DNA of 44,828 nt from Rubrivivax sp. (GCA_021300575.1 JAJTDM010000025.1:1-44828); one strand, 5' to 3'. Shown: positions 31,068 through 40,618, numbered from the stretch's first letter. Made by a program: numbers and translations. The notes: a model not told the origin generated them from the letters alone.

Positions 31068-32420
31068 TCAGGCCAAGGCCGCGAGTTGGTCCGCCTGGGC
31101 CAGGATGTGCGGGCGAAGGTGGTTCAACACCTCGGGCTCCAACCCCATGGCTTCACCCTCGGCAGCCACTTGCCGCAGGGCGGGTTCCATCGCCTTGAGG
31201 CCCGCCACAAGGGCCGTGCGGGCCAAGGCAGGGGCCGGGGCTCCTTTCTCCTTCGAGGGGAACTTCCTGGCCGGCTTCAGCGCCGGCGCGCTCCATTCGC
31301 AGACCCTGTCCACCACCCGCGCCCAGTCCGGCCGGCCGTTGTCGTTGTCTTCCCAGCGGATGCGTCTGGCAATGCCGTCCGGGTGCAGGTACATCGGCGC
31401 AAAGTCGTACAGCGGGGTCAGCGCCATGCGGCCGGCAAAGTCGCGCTGCACGGCGGTGTTGCGCGCGTGGTTGTCCTTGTTCAGCAAGGCCAGGTTGGCG
31501 ACATCGCGCTTCAGGTACTCCAGCACTTCGGTCTGCGGATGCGTGCAATGCCGCGTCAGGGCCGCGCACACCTGGTCGTGACTGGGCACCAGGTCGATCC
31601 CGGGCATGCCGGTCAGCGTGGCGATGCTCTCCTGGGCCAGCCTCGTCACGACGCCGCCGTGGGCGGTTCGGTCGAACCTGGGAATGAACAGGGCACGCCG
31701 GCGCAAGACCAGCGGCGCGTGCACGCGCAAACCCAGGCGGCGGGCGATGGCCATGTAGGGCGCTTCCTGCCGCAAGATGGTGGCCAGTTGCGGATCAGCA
31801 CCCCGTCCGAACTTCACGATGAAGTGCTGGACCGCCCGTTCATCGGGCAGCGTGTGGTCCAGGTAGAGAAGGCCGTCTTCCGCTCGGGTGAACAGGATCT
31901 TGGGCCACTCACCCTGGATGCCCGAAGACCCGGCCACGAACAAACCGTGCGAGGCCAGATGCTCCGCGAACTCGTCGCTGCGCAGGGCCACCTCGTCATC
32001 CGTGAAGCCGCGCAGCGGGCCTGCTGCATTCGCCTCCAACCAGTCCGCCGCTTCCTTGACCCGCAGGTTGCCGATGGTATTGCCTGCTCCGGCCAGCAGC
32101 ACCGTCCAATCCTCTGCCACACCCGCTGTGGGTGACCGCCCCATGCGGCGAAGCAACTCCTGCCGGCCAAAGCCCTGCGGCAGCATGTCTATCAGGTACA
32201 CCGGCCAGTGCGCCTCCTGAAACGGCTCCAGCCCCACTGGGCGGCGCACGCACAAGGCATGCGCGTCGCTGGCGCCTGCATGCGCAAATGCCCAGTCCAC
32301 CGTGTAACCTGAGTACGTCTTCGCCTTCCAACCGTCAGCCTTCGGCCCGAGCAGGCTGACGCTGGCCACATCATTCCAGCGGCCTTTGGTGTGGAGTTGA
32401 AGGGTGCAGGCTTCAATCAT
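31068..32420 (-). CDS. hipA: HipA-family serine/threonine kinase toxin
   Basis: A 450-residue HipA-like kinase. It has an N-terminal HipA_N-type region (PVYLIDMLPQGFGRQELLRR near 75), a basic segment IPRFDR, and kinase-site residues in LLNKDNHARNTAV (catalytic Asp and Asn) and TPLYDFAPMY (metal-binding Asp). Classic HipA phosphorylates glutamyl-tRNA synthetase and causes dormancy; other relatives use other tRNA synthetases, so the target here is open. ATG at 32420 is preferred over the GTG at 32426, because the promoter places the transcript start near 32425, leaving almost no leader. Confidence 0.82.
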   Translation of the reverse strand: MIEACTLQLHTKGRWNDVASVSLLGPKADGWKAKTYSGYTVDWAFAHAGASDAHALCVRRPVGLEPFQEAHWPVYLIDMLPQGFGRQELLRRMGRSPTAGVAEDWTVLLAGAGNTIGNLRVKEAADWLEANAAGPLRGFTDDEVALRSDEFAEHLASHGLFVAGSSGIQGEWPKILFTRAEDGLLYLDHTLPDERAVQHFIVKFGRGADPQLATILRQEAPYMAIARRLGLRVHAPLVLRRRALFIPRFDRTAHGGVVTRLAQESIATLTGMPGIDLVPSHDQVCAALTRHCTHPQTEVLEYLKRDVANLALLNKDNHARNTAVQRDFAGRMALTPLYDFAPMYLHPDGIARRIRWEDNDNGRPDWARVVDRVCEWSAPALKPARKFPSKEKGAPAPALARTALVAGLKAMEPALRQVAAEGEAMGLEPEVLNHLRPHILAQADQLAALA

Positions 32421-32485
32421 TTGCACGAAATTCTATAGTTATTGAGTCGCTTGAACCCAATAATTAGATTACTTTTTCGTGCAAA
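32420..32485 (-). promoter_or_regulatory. hipA promoter between perfect 11-bp inverted repeats
   Basis: TTTGCACGAAA (32420-32430) and its exact reverse complement (32475-32485) flank a minus-strand promoter: TTGGGT (32455-32460), 17-bp spacer, TATAGA (32432-32437). One repeat overlaps the start codon and the other lies upstream of the -35, as expected for looping or paired-operator repression by the XRE partner. No ribosome site is seen, consistent with a leaderless transcript. Confidence 0.6.
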
Positions 32486-32546
32486 CGATGCCGGTGAAGT
32501 CTTTCAACCTGCGCTCAATCAGGGCTGCCCGCTCAGGCACCCACTC

Positions 32547-33638
32547 TCACGCCGCCATCGGCACCAGGAAGTCGCGGCTGATGCCCACGCCCAGGTCGTT
32601 CACGCGGTCCAGGAACTGGGTGAGGTAGGCGTGCAGGCCGGTGGCCAGGATCTCGTCGATGCGGCCGTATTGCAGGTCGCTCTTCAGGCGGCCGGCGCGG
32701 CGCAGGGTTTCGGCGCTTTGCTGGTTGGCCACGAGCTGCAGGTTGGCCACCACCTCGTTCATGCAGGCCGCCAATGAGCGCGGCATGTCCGGGCGCAGGA
32801 TCAGCAGTTCAGCCACACGCTCGGGGCGGATGACGTTGCGGTAGACCTTGCGGTAGACCTCGAAGCCGGAGACGGAACGCAGGATGGCGCTCCAGTGGTA
32901 GAAGTCCACTTCCTGGGCAGAGCCGGGGCTGGGGAGTGCCGAGCCACCGCTCGTCTGGATCTGCGCCTGCGCCTGCACCTGCACCTGCACCTGCACCTGA
33001 ACCTGCGCTTGGACCTGTGCCTGGGTCTGGGACTGCGCTGCGGTCTGGCCCGGGCCGAAGAACTCTCCACCGGCCAGGCCCGTCAGCGCGTGGTACTTCA
33101 CGTCCAGCAGGCGCGCGGTGTTGTCCGCGCGTTCCAGGAAGGTGCCGATGCGGATGAAGTGCAGCGCCTCGTCCATCAGCATGGTGCCCACGGTGACGCC
33201 GCGGCTCAAGTGCGAGCGGAACTTCACCCACTCGAAGAAGGCGCCGGGGTCGCGTTCGAAGGCGCCGTCTTTCAGCAGGCGGTTGAACTCCAGCCAGGTC
33301 TGGTTCTGCGTTTCCCACACTTCGGTGGTGAGGGTGCCGCGCACGGCGCGGGCGTTCTCGCGCGCGGCGCGCAGGCAGTTCCAGATGCTGGAGAGGTTGC
33401 CCTCGTCGCGCACCATGAAATCCATGACGTTGCGGGCGTTCACCTCGCGGTAGCGCTCCTCGAAGGTGCCGGTGAGCTCGGAGATGCTCAGCAGCCCGCG
33501 CCAGCCCTGCTCGGCCATGTCGGCCGACTGCGGCAGCAGCGAGGTCTGGTAGTTCACGTCCAGCATGCGCGCGGTGTTTTCGGCCCGCTCCATGTACCTG
33601 GACATCCAGAACAGGTGGTCTGCCGTCCTAGAGAGCAT
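32547..33638 (-). CDS. Alpha-E domain protein
   Basis: A 363-residue all-helical protein of the alpha-E family, named for its conserved Glu-Arg motif, seen here as WMSRYMERAENTARMLDVNY near the N terminus. ATG 33638 has AGGAGG 6 bases upstream. Alpha-E proteins are nearly always encoded beside circularly permuted ATP-grasp and transglutaminase-like genes and are thought to help a peptide-ligating system; direct biochemical evidence is lacking. Residues about 200-228 are a Gln-(Val/Ala) repeat caused by a hexanucleotide expansion. The gap to the upstream ATP-grasp gene holds a hairpin repeat. Confidence 0.88.
   Translation of the reverse strand: MLSRTADHLFWMSRYMERAENTARMLDVNYQTSLLPQSADMAEQGWRGLLSISELTGTFEERYREVNARNVMDFMVRDEGNLSSIWNCLRAARENARAVRGTLTTEVWETQNQTWLEFNRLLKDGAFERDPGAFFEWVKFRSHLSRGVTVGTMLMDEALHFIRIGTFLERADNTARLLDVKYHALTGLAGGEFFGPGQTAAQSQTQAQVQAQVQVQVQVQVQAQAQIQTSGGSALPSPGSAQEVDFYHWSAILRSVSGFEVYRKVYRNVIRPERVAELLILRPDMPRSLAACMNEVVANLQLVANQQSAETLRRAGRLKSDLQYGRIDEILATGLHAYLTQFLDRVNDLGVGISRDFLVPMAA
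32955..33040 (-). repeat. Hexanucleotide repeat coding Gln-Val/Gln-Ala
   Basis: About a dozen imperfect 6-bp units (plus strand CTGCAC and variants) lie inside the alpha-E gene and keep the reading frame. The unit length is a multiple of three, so copy-number change would alter only a linker. Confidence 0.85.
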
Positions 33639-33693
33639 CGAATGCCTCCTGATGATTCTGTTCAAGCCTCCCGCCGCGGAACCGGCTTGGCCG

Positions 33694-33750
33694 GGCCGCT
33701 GGTGGGCGGCCCCCTCGGGGGGTAGCGAGCGCCAGCGAGCTTGGGGGCCT
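33694..33750. repeat. Intergenic hairpin repeat
   Basis: GGCCCCC and GGGGGCC form the arms of an inverted repeat around a GC-rich loop containing AGCGAGCGCCAGCGAGC. Similar hairpins recur between genes in Comamonadaceae-type genomes. Located between two genes of the cluster, it may stabilise or attenuate the mRNA. Confidence 0.65.
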
Positions 33751-33754
33751 CATG

Positions 33755-35215
33755 TCAGTCTTCCAGTACCCAGGTGTCCTTCGTCCCCCCGCCCTGCGAG
33801 GAGTTGACGACGAGGGAGCCTTCCTTCAGGGCCACACGCGTCAGGCCGCCGGGCACGGTCTGCACGCCGCGGCCGGATGACAGCACGTAAGGGCGAAGGT
33901 CAATGTGGCGCGGGGCCACGCCGCTTTCCACGAAGGTGGGGCAGGTGGACAGGCTGAGCGTGGGCTGGGCGATGTAGTTCTCGGGGTGGGCCTTGAGCAC
34001 GGCGCGGAAGGCTTCCACCTCGGCCCGCGTGGCCGCCGGGCCCACCAGCATGCCGTAGCCACCGGCACCATGCACCTCCTTGACCACCAGTTCGGCCAGG
34101 TGATCCAGCACGTACTTGAAGTCGTCTTTGTCGCGGCACAGGTGGGTGGGCACGTTGTGCAGGATGGGCTTCTCCCCCAGGTAGAACTCGATCATCTTGG
34201 GCACGTAGGGGTAGATGCTCTTGTCGTCGGCAATGCCGGTGCCGATGGCATTGCACAAGGCGATGTTGCCGCGCCGGTACACATCCAGCAGGCCGGCGCA
34301 GCCCAGGGTGGAATCGGCGCGGAAGGCCTTGGGGTCCAGGAAGTCGTCGTCCACGCGGCGGTAGATCACGTCCACGCGCTTGGGGCCCTGCGTGGTGCGC
34401 ATGTAGACGAAGTCGTCCTTGACGAAGAGGTCCTGCCCCTCCACCAGTTCCACCCCCATCTGTTGCGCCAGGAAGGCGTGCTCGAAGTAGGCGCTGTTGT
34501 ACATGCCGGGGGTGAGCACCACCACGGTGGGCTCATTCACACCGGCTGGCGCCACGGCGCGCAGGGTTTCCAGCAGCAGGTCCGGGTAGTGGGCCACGGG
34601 CGCCACGCGGTGCATGCTGAAGAGCTCGGGGAACAGCCGCATCATCATCTTGCGGTTTTCCAGCATGTAGCTCACGCCGCTGGGCACGCGCAGGTTGTCT
34701 TCCAGCACGTAGTAGTCGCCCGAGCCATCCGGGTTGCCGGCGCGCACGATGTCGATACCGCTGATGTGCGAATAGATGCCGCCAGGCACGTGCACGCCCA
34801 CCATTTCGGGCCGGTACTGTGCGTTGCGCAGGATGACATCGGACGGCACCACGCCGGCCTTCAGGATCTCCTGGCCGTGGTAGACGTCCTGGATGAAGCG
34901 GTTGAGCGCCGTGACGCGCTGGCGCAGGCCGGCCTCCATCTCGCGCCATTCCTGGCGCGGAATGACGCGGGGGATGAGGTCAAAGGGGATGAGGCGCTCG
35001 GTGCCGGCACCGTCTTCGTCCTTGGCGCCGTAGACCGCGAAGGTGATGCCCACGCGGCGGAAGATCATCTCGGCTTCTTCGCGCCGGTTGCGCATCAGCT
35101 CGGCGGGCTGGGCCTGCAGCCAGCGCTCGTAGGTGCGGTAGTGCTCGCGGATGCCAGCCGCTGACGATGGCCCCGCGCCGGCGAGGGCGCGCATCTCGTC
35201 GAAGGGGTGCTGCAT
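33755..35215 (-). CDS. Circularly permuted ATP-grasp protein (DUF404/DUF407)
   Basis: A 486-residue protein of the circularly permuted ATP-grasp type 2 family. Typical stretches are RRVGITFAVYG near 53, NRFIQDVYHGQEIL, LEDNLRVPSGVSYMLENR, VDVIYRRVDDDFLDP, and the C-terminal SSGRGVQTVPGGLTRVA. ATP-grasp enzymes join a carboxylate to an amine using ATP, and this family is predicted to make or extend peptide-like products. It lies 40 bp after the transglutaminase gene in one operon. Product and acceptor are unknown. Confidence 0.9.
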   Translation of the reverse strand: MQHPFDEMRALAGAGPSSAAGIREHYRTYERWLQAQPAELMRNRREEAEMIFRRVGITFAVYGAKDEDGAGTERLIPFDLIPRVIPRQEWREMEAGLRQRVTALNRFIQDVYHGQEILKAGVVPSDVILRNAQYRPEMVGVHVPGGIYSHISGIDIVRAGNPDGSGDYYVLEDNLRVPSGVSYMLENRKMMMRLFPELFSMHRVAPVAHYPDLLLETLRAVAPAGVNEPTVVVLTPGMYNSAYFEHAFLAQQMGVELVEGQDLFVKDDFVYMRTTQGPKRVDVIYRRVDDDFLDPKAFRADSTLGCAGLLDVYRRGNIALCNAIGTGIADDKSIYPYVPKMIEFYLGEKPILHNVPTHLCRDKDDFKYVLDHLAELVVKEVHGAGGYGMLVGPAATRAEVEAFRAVLKAHPENYIAQPTLSLSTCPTFVESGVAPRHIDLRPYVLSSGRGVQTVPGGLTRVALKEGSLVVNSSQGGGTKDTWVLED

Positions 35216-35255
35216 GGTGGGAGAGTCCTCTGTCTGGAGTGGTCGGAAGCAACTA

Positions 35256-36185
35256 TCAGGCCCGCCGCGTGGTGACGCCCACGGTCAGCGAGTGGGTTCC
35301 GCCCCCGCGGATCACGCCGCGCAGGGGGGTGACGTCGCCGAAATCCCGCCCCACGGCCACACGGATGTGGCCGGCAGCGGGCACCAGGCGGTTGGTGGGG
35401 TCCAGGTCCAGCCAACCGTCAGCCGGCACACCCGGGGTGCCGGGACACCACACCTGCACCCAGGCGTGCGAGGCGTCCGCCCCCAGCAGCGCCGGCTGCT
35501 CCGCCAGGGGCTCGGTGAGCAGGTAGCCGCTGACGTAGCGGGCGGCCAGGCCGTGCAGGCGGCAGGCTCCGATCAGCAGGTGGGCGAAGTCCTGGCAGAC
35601 CCCCGCGCGCTGGGCGAACGCCGTCGCCAGCGGGGTGTCCACCTCCGTGCTGCGCGGGCGGTAGGCCCATTCGTCATGCAGCCGGCGCATGAGGTCCAGC
35701 GCGGCCTCGGCCACCGGTCGGCCCGGCGTCAGGCTGGTGGCGGCCCAGGCCCGCAGGCCGGCCAGGCCCGGCTCCGGCCACGGCACGTAGGGCGAGGGCT
35801 GGACGAACTCCACGGCCGGCTCGAAGCTGGCGCGCGCCACGTAGCGCAGGCGCTCGCGCACGGTCTCCCAGGCGGGCGATGCCTCGGGCCGCAGCCCGCC
35901 AAAGCGCGCGGCGACAGTGACGCGGCTGGTAGAGCGCACCTGCAGCACCTGGTGCGGGGTGACCAGCTCGAAGCGGTGCCGCCAGTTGCCGAAAGCGTCC
36001 ACCTCGCCCTGGCACTGCGCAGGCGCGGGCTCGATCAGCAGATCAAAGGCCTGCACCTGCTGTGCATCGTCCTCCAGGGGCCGCAGATGTGCGGCGTGGT
36101 GGGCATGGGCCACGGGGGCACCGTAGTCGCAACGGGTGTCGTGCACGACCACCAAGCCGAGGCGGGGGGCGGCAGGCGTGTTCAC
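35256..36185 (-). CDS. Transglutaminase-like cysteine peptidase of the ATP-grasp cluster
   Basis: A 309-residue protein with an N-terminal beta domain (bacterial transglutaminase-like N) and a TGc domain. The catalytic triad is seen as GVCQDFAHL, ADASHAWVQVW and LDLDPTNR. No signal peptide is visible, so it probably acts in the cytosol. In such clusters these enzymes are predicted to hydrolyse or transfer the amide bonds made by the ATP-grasp partners. Confidence 0.9.
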   Translation of the reverse strand: MNTPAAPRLGLVVVHDTRCDYGAPVAHAHHAAHLRPLEDDAQQVQAFDLLIEPAPAQCQGEVDAFGNWRHRFELVTPHQVLQVRSTSRVTVAARFGGLRPEASPAWETVRERLRYVARASFEPAVEFVQPSPYVPWPEPGLAGLRAWAATSLTPGRPVAEAALDLMRRLHDEWAYRPRSTEVDTPLATAFAQRAGVCQDFAHLLIGACRLHGLAARYVSGYLLTEPLAEQPALLGADASHAWVQVWCPGTPGVPADGWLDLDPTNRLVPAAGHIRVAVGRDFGDVTPLRGVIRGGGTHSLTVGVTTRRA

Positions 36186-36243
36186 CGAACCACCCTTCGC
36201 GCCGCGCGCTGCGGGAGTCGCACTGGGAAGCGGCCCGGCGCGC

Positions 36244-38709
36244 TCATGCGCCCGCCACCGAGGCGGTCAGCCCCGCGGGTGAAAAGCAGTGCTGGCCGAT
36301 GTCTTCGGCCACGGCCAGCGCGGTGGCGTTCAGGGCCTGGGCCCGCTCCAGCAGGCGCCTGGCGATGTCGCCCTCCAGCTCTTGCAGTTGCAGGCCCACG
36401 CCACGGGCGGGCAGGCGACTGACGCCCGTGGCCTCCGGCAGCTTGCCCAGTTCGGTGCGCAACCGGCGCAGCACGCCGGCCAGGCTGCGCGGGTTGGTGT
36501 CGTCCAGCACCAGCACGTCGGCCAGGGCCAGCAGGTCATCGTGGCGCTGGTGGCGGGCGCGGAAGGTGATGGTGCTGTCGAACAGGTCCAGCAGGGCGTC
36601 CACGCCGTCAGGGCTGGCCAGCACACCCGGCGCCAGAAAGGCCTCCAGCGTGGCGCTCAAGCCGAGCAGGCGCTCCAGCAGCCGCCCGATGGTCAGCAGG
36701 CGCCAGCCGGCGTCGCGCGTCATGCGGTCGGTCTGCGCGCCAGTGAGCGCGGAGAGTTCCAGGCCCAGGCGGTCCAGCGCGGGCAGGGCTGCGTCGGCGC
36801 GTGGGGGCGTCAGGGCTTCGGCCAGGGCTTCCTTCATCGTGCGCACCAGCGTCCACTGCTCGGCCGGCAGCCGTTCGCGCACCGACAGCGCGGCACGATC
36901 GAGGGCCTGCAAATCGAAGGCGATGCTGAAGCCGGCCGAGGCGTCGGCCAACCCGGCCAGGATGGCGCGCTCGAAACGCGGTGCCGACTGCGCCAGCGTG
37001 GGCACGCCCCAGGGCGCCAGACTCAGCCGCACCGACAGCGCGGATACCGCCTCCAGCAAGGGGCGCGGCAGGTTCGTCGCCTGCGGCACCAGGGCCAGCA
37101 CCTGCCGCGCCAGGCGCACGAGATGTTCCGTCCGTTCGGTGTAGCGGCCCAGCCAGAACAGGTTCTCGGCCGTGCGGCTGCTCACCGGGCGGCTGCGTCC
37201 GGCGATGTCCTGCACGCGCAGGGGGCGCGGCAGCATGGAAAAGGTGTCCACCTCGCCATCGGTCATCACCCAGGTGTCCAGGCTGGTGCCGCCGCGCTGC
37301 ATGGACACGCTGGCGTCCTCGCCCTGGGCCACGCGCGTCATGCCGCCGGGCAGCACCTGCCAATGCCCGCCCGGCCCGGCGATGGCGTACACACGCACCA
37401 TGGCAGGGCGCGATACCAGGCCGTCCGCGCCCCAGATAGGGGCGCGCGAGAAGCGAAGCCGGCCCTGCACCGTCCAGGCATCGGGGTCGAAGCGAACATC
37501 CACGGCCGTGGGCTCATGCACCTGAGACGTGCGGCCGGCGCGGGGGAAGGTGGAGCGCAGCAGCTTGTCATCCAACTGCTCGCGGACATCATCCCAGGCG
37601 GCGGCCTCGCCGCACCACCAGGTGGGCAGGGAGGGCAGTTCCAGCGCCCGGCCGGTGAGCGTCTGCGCCAGCCCCGGCAGGAAGCCCTGGAGAGCGGGGG
37701 ACTCCAGAAATGCACTGCCAATCGCATTGGCCATCACCAAACGCCCGGCCCGGGCCACCTGCAACAGGCCCGGCACGCGCAGCGTGGAGTCCGGCCGCAG
37801 GAACAGGGGGTCGCACCAGTCATCGTCCAGGCGACGCAGCAGGCCGTGCACAGGCTCCAGGCCTTCCACGGTCTTCATGAACAGGCGGTCACCGCGCACG
37901 GTGAGGTCCCCGCCTTCCACTAGCGGCAGGCCCAGGTAGCGCGCCAGGTAGGCCTGCTCGAACCAGGTTTCGCTGTAGGGGCCGGGCGTGAGCAGGGCGA
38001 TGCGGGGCGCGCCGCTATCGGCCAGCGGGCGGGCCGCTTCTTCCAGACCGTCCAGCAGGCGGCGGTAGCTGGAGGCGATGTGCTGCACCCGCAGCGCGCG
38101 GTAGGCCTCAGGAAACTGGCGCGACACCAGCAGCCGGTTGTGCAGCACGTAGCCCAGGCCCGAAGGCCCCTGCGTGCGTTGTGCCACCACCCACCAGCGG
38201 CCCTCCGGGCCGCGCGCGATGTCGAAGGCCACCACGCGCAAGCGCAAGCCCCCTGCAGGCGGCACACCGCGCAGGGCGCGCACGTAGCCCGGATGGCGCA
38301 TCACCAACGCAGGGGGCAGCAAACCCTCGCGTAACAGGCGCTGGGCGCCGTAGACGTCGTCGAGCACGGCTTCGAGCAACTGCGCGCGCTGGCGGATGCC
38401 ACGCTCGATGACTGCCCAGTCCGCCGGCTCGATCAGCAGCGGCAGCAACTCCAGCGACCAGGGCCGCGCCACGGCGCCCTCAGGCCCGAACACGTTGTGC
38501 GTCACCCCGTCCCGGCGGATCTGCGCGGCGATGACCTGGAGGCGGCGGTCGAAGTCGGCGTTCAGATCGCCGGCGGCCGGCAGAGGTACCTGCTGCGCGA
38601 ACCGGCGCCAGGCCGGCCGCCAGGCGCCGTCGGCCGATCGCAGCTCATCCCACACGCCCTGTTCGGGCACGGTCGAACCTGAGGGGCGGCCCCGCGTGAG
38701 CGCAATCAT
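36244..38709 (-). CDS. Circularly permuted ATP-grasp fused to alpha-E
   Basis: An 821-residue fusion: circularly permuted ATP-grasp (about 1-480; FGPEGAVARPWSLELLPLLI, VHGLLRRLDDDWCDPLFLRP, LPGGMTRVA) followed by an alpha-E domain (about 500-810; ENLFWLGRYTERTEHLVRLA with the Glu-Arg motif). The same two functions are encoded separately by the genes at 33755 and 32547, so the operon has two parallel ATP-grasp/alpha-E pairs. ATG at 38709 is chosen; a TTG at 38760 would add 17 residues (PPLPSLPSVP-like, low complexity) without a ribosome site. Confidence 0.86.
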   Translation of the reverse strand: MIALTRGRPSGSTVPEQGVWDELRSADGAWRPAWRRFAQQVPLPAAGDLNADFDRRLQVIAAQIRRDGVTHNVFGPEGAVARPWSLELLPLLIEPADWAVIERGIRQRAQLLEAVLDDVYGAQRLLREGLLPPALVMRHPGYVRALRGVPPAGGLRLRVVAFDIARGPEGRWWVVAQRTQGPSGLGYVLHNRLLVSRQFPEAYRALRVQHIASSYRRLLDGLEEAARPLADSGAPRIALLTPGPYSETWFEQAYLARYLGLPLVEGGDLTVRGDRLFMKTVEGLEPVHGLLRRLDDDWCDPLFLRPDSTLRVPGLLQVARAGRLVMANAIGSAFLESPALQGFLPGLAQTLTGRALELPSLPTWWCGEAAAWDDVREQLDDKLLRSTFPRAGRTSQVHEPTAVDVRFDPDAWTVQGRLRFSRAPIWGADGLVSRPAMVRVYAIAGPGGHWQVLPGGMTRVAQGEDASVSMQRGGTSLDTWVMTDGEVDTFSMLPRPLRVQDIAGRSRPVSSRTAENLFWLGRYTERTEHLVRLARQVLALVPQATNLPRPLLEAVSALSVRLSLAPWGVPTLAQSAPRFERAILAGLADASAGFSIAFDLQALDRAALSVRERLPAEQWTLVRTMKEALAEALTPPRADAALPALDRLGLELSALTGAQTDRMTRDAGWRLLTIGRLLERLLGLSATLEAFLAPGVLASPDGVDALLDLFDSTITFRARHQRHDDLLALADVLVLDDTNPRSLAGVLRRLRTELGKLPEATGVSRLPARGVGLQLQELEGDIARRLLERAQALNATALAVAEDIGQHCFSPAGLTASVAGA

Positions 38710-38787
38710 CCCTGCCGAAGATTCGACCGGGACGGAAGGCAGGCTGGGCAAGGGCGGCAAGGGCGGGAAGGGCGTGGGCGGCAGGGT

Positions 38788-40617
38788 TCAGCGCTCTGAT
38801 CTTCGCAGGTCCAGCGTGAACGGGAACTCCAGGCTGGGCTGCGCGGGTTGGACGTCCATGCGGCCGGGGGTGTAGCCGAAGCGGAAGAAGCGGGCCAGGC
38901 GCCGGCTCTCGGCCTCGTAGGCGTTGACGGGGAAGCTGTCGTGGTTGCGCCCGCCGGGGTGGGCCACGTGGTAGCGGCAGCCGCCGATGGAGCGCTGCAG
39001 CCAGGCGTCCACAATGTCCACCGTGAGCGGGGCGTGCACGCCGATGGTGGGGTGCAGGGCCGAGGGGGGCTGCCAGGCGCGGTAGCGGACGCCGCAGACG
39101 AACTCGCCGGTGCGGCCCGTGGGCTGCAGTGGGGCGGCCACGCCGTTGACGGTGATGACGTGGCGGTTGTCGTTCAGGCCCGTGACCTTCAGTTCCAGCC
39201 GCTCCAGCGAGGAATCCACGTAGCGCACCGTGCCGCCGGCGCCGCCCTCCTCGCCCATCACATGCCAGGGCTCCAGCGCCGTGCGCAGCGTCAGGCCCAG
39301 GCCCTGGGTGGCCACCTCGCCGATGAGCGGGAAGCGGAACTCGAAGTGCGGCGCGAACCAGGCGGCGTCGAAGGCGAAGCCGGCGGTGCGCAGCTCGGCC
39401 ATGACATCTTCGAAGTCCTGCTGAACGAACGTGGGCAGCAGGAAGCGGTCGTGCAGGGCCGTGCCCCACCGGGTGAGGCGGTGACGAGTACCGCCGCGGT
39501 AGGGCTCGCGCCAGAAGCGCGCCACCAGGGCGCGCAGCAACAGCTGCTGCGCCAGACTCATGCGCGCATGCGGCGGCATCTCGAAGGCGCGCAGCTCCAG
39601 CAGGCCCAGGCGCCCCGTGGGGCCGTCGGGCGAAAACAGCTTGTCGATGCAGAACTCGGCGCGGTGGGTGTTGCCGGTGACGTCGATCAACACGTTGCGC
39701 AAGGCGCGGTCCACCAGCCAGGGCGGCACGTCGCGCGCTTCAGGCGCGGCCGGCGCACCCGGCGCACCCGACCCACCTGCCGCCCCAGCGGCGGCGCGCC
39801 ATACGCCGGTCTGGCGCTCCAGTTCTGCCAGCGCGATCTCCAGTTCGTAGACCTGGTCGTTGCGCGCCTCGTCCACGCGTGGGGCCTGGCTGGTGGGGCC
39901 GATGAAAAGGCCGCTGAACAGATAGCTCAACGAGGGGTGGTTGTGCCAGTAGGCCAGCAGGCCGGCCAGCAGGTCGGGCCGGCGCAGGAAGGGGCTGTCG
40001 GCCGGCGTCGCCCCGCCCAGCACGAAGTGGTTGCCCCCGCCCGTGCCGGTATGGCGCCCGTCGAGCATGAACTTCTCGGTGGACAGGCGCGTCTGGTGCG
40101 CCGCCTCGTACAGGAACTCGGTGCGGTCCACCAGTTCGCCCCAGGTGGCCGAGGGGTGGATGTTGACCTCGATGACGCCGGGATCGGGCGTCACCTGCAG
40201 CAGCTTCAGCCGGGGGTCGCGCGGCGGCGGGTAGCCTTCCAGCACCAGCTTCACGCCCTGCTCGGCGGCCGTGGCCTCCACCGCCTGCAGCAGGGCCAGG
40301 TAGTCCTCCAGGTGCTGCAGCGGCGGCATGAAGACGTACAGCACCCCGCTGCGCCCACCCTGTTCGCGCTCGGCCCGCGGGCCGTTGGCGCGCTGCGGGT
40401 CGCGCACCTCCACGCACAGCGCGGTGCGCGTGATGCCGGCGGCAGACTTGCCGCGCTGCGGCGGTTGGGGCTCCACCACGCCCGGGATCTGGTTGCGCAG
40501 GGCCGCGGGGGCGTTCAGGGGCGCGCGCGCAGGCTGGGGCGTGAACGGGTCGGTCTCCCCCACAACGGGCCGGTCTTCGGGTGCGGACCAGGGCAGCGCA
40601 TCCAGCGGCAGGTTCAT
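38788..40617 (-). CDS. DUF2126 protein, 3' fragment of a split transglutaminase gene
   Basis: A 609-residue frame starting at ATG 40617 (NLPLDALPWSAPEDRP) that covers the DUF2126 half of a normally 1100-residue transglutaminase-DUF2126 protein; SATWGELVDRTEFLYEAAHQ and GGGNHFVLGGATPADSPFLR are characteristic. It continues the gene at 40619-42037 but in another frame. If translated separately it would lack the transglutaminase domain. No ribosome site is visible before 40617, so expression would need coupling or frameshifting. Confidence 0.75.
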   Translation of the reverse strand: MNLPLDALPWSAPEDRPVVGETDPFTPQPARAPLNAPAALRNQIPGVVEPQPPQRGKSAAGITRTALCVEVRDPQRANGPRAEREQGGRSGVLYVFMPPLQHLEDYLALLQAVEATAAEQGVKLVLEGYPPPRDPRLKLLQVTPDPGVIEVNIHPSATWGELVDRTEFLYEAAHQTRLSTEKFMLDGRHTGTGGGNHFVLGGATPADSPFLRRPDLLAGLLAYWHNHPSLSYLFSGLFIGPTSQAPRVDEARNDQVYELEIALAELERQTGVWRAAAGAAGGSGAPGAPAAPEARDVPPWLVDRALRNVLIDVTGNTHRAEFCIDKLFSPDGPTGRLGLLELRAFEMPPHARMSLAQQLLLRALVARFWREPYRGGTRHRLTRWGTALHDRFLLPTFVQQDFEDVMAELRTAGFAFDAAWFAPHFEFRFPLIGEVATQGLGLTLRTALEPWHVMGEEGGAGGTVRYVDSSLERLELKVTGLNDNRHVITVNGVAAPLQPTGRTGEFVCGVRYRAWQPPSALHPTIGVHAPLTVDIVDAWLQRSIGGCRYHVAHPGGRNHDSFPVNAYEAESRRLARFFRFGYTPGRMDVQPAQPSLEFPFTLDLRRSER

Positions 40618-40618
40618 C

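Noticed and set aside
39740..40614. Continuation of the 5' DUF2126 frame beyond the junction
   Set aside because: Translation becomes Ala/Arg/Gly-rich with no similarity, while the other frame carries the conserved protein; it is out-of-frame reading, not a domain.
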